This document shows positions 4,664-6,275 of a DNA stretch of 6,275 nucleotides, piece by piece. The DNA lies in contig JALVZI010000590.1 of NCBI GenBank assembly GCA_027022125.1, positions 1-6,275 on the forward strand, given 5' to 3'. Position 1 is the stretch's first letter; each line of letters starts with the position of its first letter. This DNA comes from Anaerolineae bacterium (GTDB taxonomy: Bacteria > Chloroflexota > Anaerolineae > 4572-78). The translations under genes and the position numbers were made by a program. The notes under the pieces are model-generated. The model saw nothing but the letters and a program-made list of their open reading frames with translations, was not told the DNA's origin and did not search any database.

Positions 4664-6275
4664 GTGTCAGTATTTCAATCAATTTTATCAAACAAGCAGG
4701 AAGAACTGTTAAAAGCCGAAAGAAACTGGCTGGCAGATTTACAGGTGATACTGGCGAAACTCAGCGCCGGAGAAGACGACCATGCCACGCTGAAACAATC
4801 CATCCGCCAGTTGGATGAACTTTTTTTGCTGGTGATTGTGGGCGAATTTAACGCCGGGAAAAGCGCATTCATCAACGCGCTGTTGGGGCAAACCCTGCTG
4901 AAAGAAGGCGTTACCCCCACTACCGCCGAAGTGAACATCCTAAAATACGGCGAAACCAGCCGCCGGCAGGTCATCGAACCGCACCTGCACGCTATTTTCG
5001 AGCCGGTGGAAATACTGCGTCACATCAACATTGTGGATACCCCCGGCACCAACGCCATCATTCAGGAACACCAAACCATCACCGAGGAATTTGTCCCCCG
5101 CGCCGATTTGGTGCTGTTCATCACCTCTGCCGACCGCCCCTTTACCGAAAGCGAGCGTCAATTTTTGACGCAGATAAAAGATTGGGGCAAAAAAGTGGTC
5201 ATCGTGGTGAACAAAATAGATATTTTTGAAACCGAAGACGAATTGCAGCAGGTGATGGATTTTGTGCGGCGCAACACCGTCAGTCTGCTGGATATGGAAA
5301 CGCAAATTTTCCCGGTGAGCGCTCGCAAAGCACTGCGCGCCAAACAGGGTAACCCCGCCGAATGGGCAGACAGCCGTTTTGAGCCGCTGGAACAGTTCAT
5401 TCACGATGTGCTGGACGAAACCGAGCGGGTGCGGTTGAAGTTTCTCAATCCGTTGGGCGTGGGCAATCGGTTGCTGACCCATTATCTGGAAATAACCAAC
5501 AACCGGCTGGCACTGCTCGCTGACGATTTTAAAATGCTCGATGATATTGAGCGGCAGTTGGAATTGTACCGCGAAGATATGACCCGCGATTTCAAGTTTC
5601 GGCTGGCGGATGTGGATAATGTGCTGTTTGAGATGGAGAAACGGGGAAATGCCTATTTCGATGAGACGCTGCGCCTGCCCCGCGTGCTCGATTTGCTGAA
5701 CCGTGACCGCATCAAACGCGAATTTGAATTGCAGGTGGTGGCAGATACGCCCGTTGCCATCGAGCATCGGGTGAACGAGTTGATGGTCTGGCTGGTGAAT
5801 GCGGATTTGCAGCAGTGGCAATCCATCACATCCCATTTGGAACAGCGCAAAAAAGAGCACGCAAAACGCATCATCGGCGATGTCGGTTCGGCGTTCCGGT
5901 ATGACCGCGACCACCTGATTGACTCGGTGGGGCGCACTGCCCAACGGGTGGTTGAGAGTTACGATAAAGTACACGAAGCGCAGCAAATCGCCGAAGGGGC
6001 ACAGCGCGCGGTGGCACAATCGGCGATGGTGGAGGTGGGTGCTATTGGGCTGGGGGCGGTTGTTACCGCGATTGCCACCACTGCCGCCGCCGATGCCACC
6101 GGCATTCTCGCCGCCAGTGTGGTCGCCGCGCTGGGGCTGTTTATCATTCCCGCCAAACGGCGCAGCGCCAAAAAAGATTTCGCGGAACGCATTGCCGAAC
6201 TGCGCGCCAATTTGGTTAACTCGCTGACCACTCAATTCGATAAAGAGTTGAAAAACAGTTTGCAGCGCATCGATG
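4664..6275 (+). CDS. Bacterial dynamin-like GTPase (FZL/BDLP-type), 3' end cut by the window
   Basis: The frame is open from GTG 4664 to the window end (537 complete codons, no stop seen). A helical N-terminus (SNKQEELLKAERNWL) precedes a dynamin-type GTPase domain. Its motifs are the P-loop GEFNAGKS (60-67), the switch Thr region GVTPTT (82-87), DTPGT (125-129) and NKID (183-186); LLVIVGEFNAGKSAFINALLG is typical of the cyanobacterial/chloroplast FZL group. A long helical stalk region follows (about 250-445). Then come two hydrophobic segments (about 458-476 and 480-496) ending in KRR, forming a membrane-inserting hairpin like the paddle of bacterial dynamin-like proteins, and a further helix. 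The family binds GTP and remodels, fuses or stabilises membranes, so cytoplasmic-membrane association is expected. Bacterial dynamin-like genes often occur in tandem pairs, but the downstream side is not visible. It is divergent from the CBS-ACT gene with a 229-bp intergenic region. Confidence 0.93.
   Translation, partial: MSVFQSILSNKQEELLKAERNWLADLQVILAKLSAGEDDHATLKQSIRQLDELFLLVIVGEFNAGKSAFINALLGQTLLKEGVTPTTAEVNILKYGETSRRQVIEPHLHAIFEPVEILRHINIVDTPGTNAIIQEHQTITEEFVPRADLVLFITSADRPFTESERQFLTQIKDWGKKVVIVVNKIDIFETEDELQQVMDFVRRNTVSLLDMETQIFPVSARKALRAKQGNPAEWADSRFEPLEQFIHDVLDETERVRLKFLNPLGVGNRLLTHYLEITNNRLALLADDFKMLDDIERQLELYREDMTRDFKFRLADVDNVLFEMEKRGNAYFDETLRLPRVLDLLNRDRIKREFELQVVADTPVAIEHRVNELMVWLVNADLQQWQSITSHLEQRKKEHAKRIIGDVGSAFRYDRDHLIDSVGRTAQRVVESYDKVHEAQQIAEGAQRAVAQSAMVEVGAIGLGAVVTAIATTAAADATGILAASVVAALGLFIIPAKRRSAKKDFAERIAELRANLVNSLTTQFDKELKNSLQRID

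Noticed and set aside
4557..4712. 51-codon frame (ATG at 4557) upstream of and overlapping the dynamin-like start
   Set aside because: The purine tract abuts the ATG with no spacing, the frame runs through the P2 promoter and into the GTPase gene in another frame, and no recognisable sequence features are present.
4940..6235. 431-codon open frame on the minus strand
   Set aside because: It lies wholly antisense to the dynamin-like gene, whose GTPase motifs and membrane hairpin are unmistakable. Its translation is His/Gln/Phe-rich with no recognisable domain, as expected of a shadow frame.

Overview
The window looks like an ordinary chromosomal stretch from a free-living bacterium, most likely a member of the Chloroflexota (Anaerolineae-like). 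This placement is inference from three things: a folate-type PTPS paralogue carrying both Cys and Glu in the active site (described for Chloroflexi and a few other folB-less phyla) directly beside folK; an FZL/cyanobacterial-type dynamin-like GTPase; and intergenic palindromes of a style common in such genomes. No rRNA, tRNA, CRISPR array, transposase or phage gene is visible.

Layout. (1) 32-1014, plus strand: a two-gene folate block, a 6-pyruvoyltetrahydropterin-synthase-family enzyme followed 2 nt later by folK (HPPK). Together they would convert dihydroneopterin triphosphate to 6-hydroxymethyldihydropterin and then to its pyrophosphate, bypassing FolB. (2) 1015-1225: a repeat-rich gap with a short hairpin cluster and two oppositely oriented copies of a structured palindromic element whose stems differ in sequence but remain self-complementary. 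(3) 1226-2185, plus strand: an ornithine cyclodeaminase/mu-crystallin-family NAD(P)-dependent enzyme that has Ser where the family's catalytic Asp is expected, so probably a ketimine reductase. (4) 2186-2377: a gap between convergent genes that carries an imperfect long palindrome. (5) 3679-2378, minus strand: a GT4 glycosyltransferase resembling diacylglycerol glucosyltransferases. (6) 4434-3772, minus strand: a CBS-CBS-ACT regulatory protein, separated from the glycosyltransferase by an intrinsic terminator. (7) 4435-4663: a divergent intergenic region with two plausible sigma70-type promoters pointing right and an inverted repeat over the second. (8) 4664 to the window end, plus strand: a dynamin-like GTPase with a GTG start and a C-terminal hydrophobic hairpin, cut by the window edge.

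Functionally, the folate pair is a clear pathway unit. The glycosyltransferase (membrane glycolipid) and the dynamin-like protein (membrane remodelling) both act at membranes, but nothing in the sequence links them. The most noteworthy items are the Cys-Glu PTPS next to folK and the paired elements at 1068-1182, whose stems covary. I did not find a convincing new multi-gene system.
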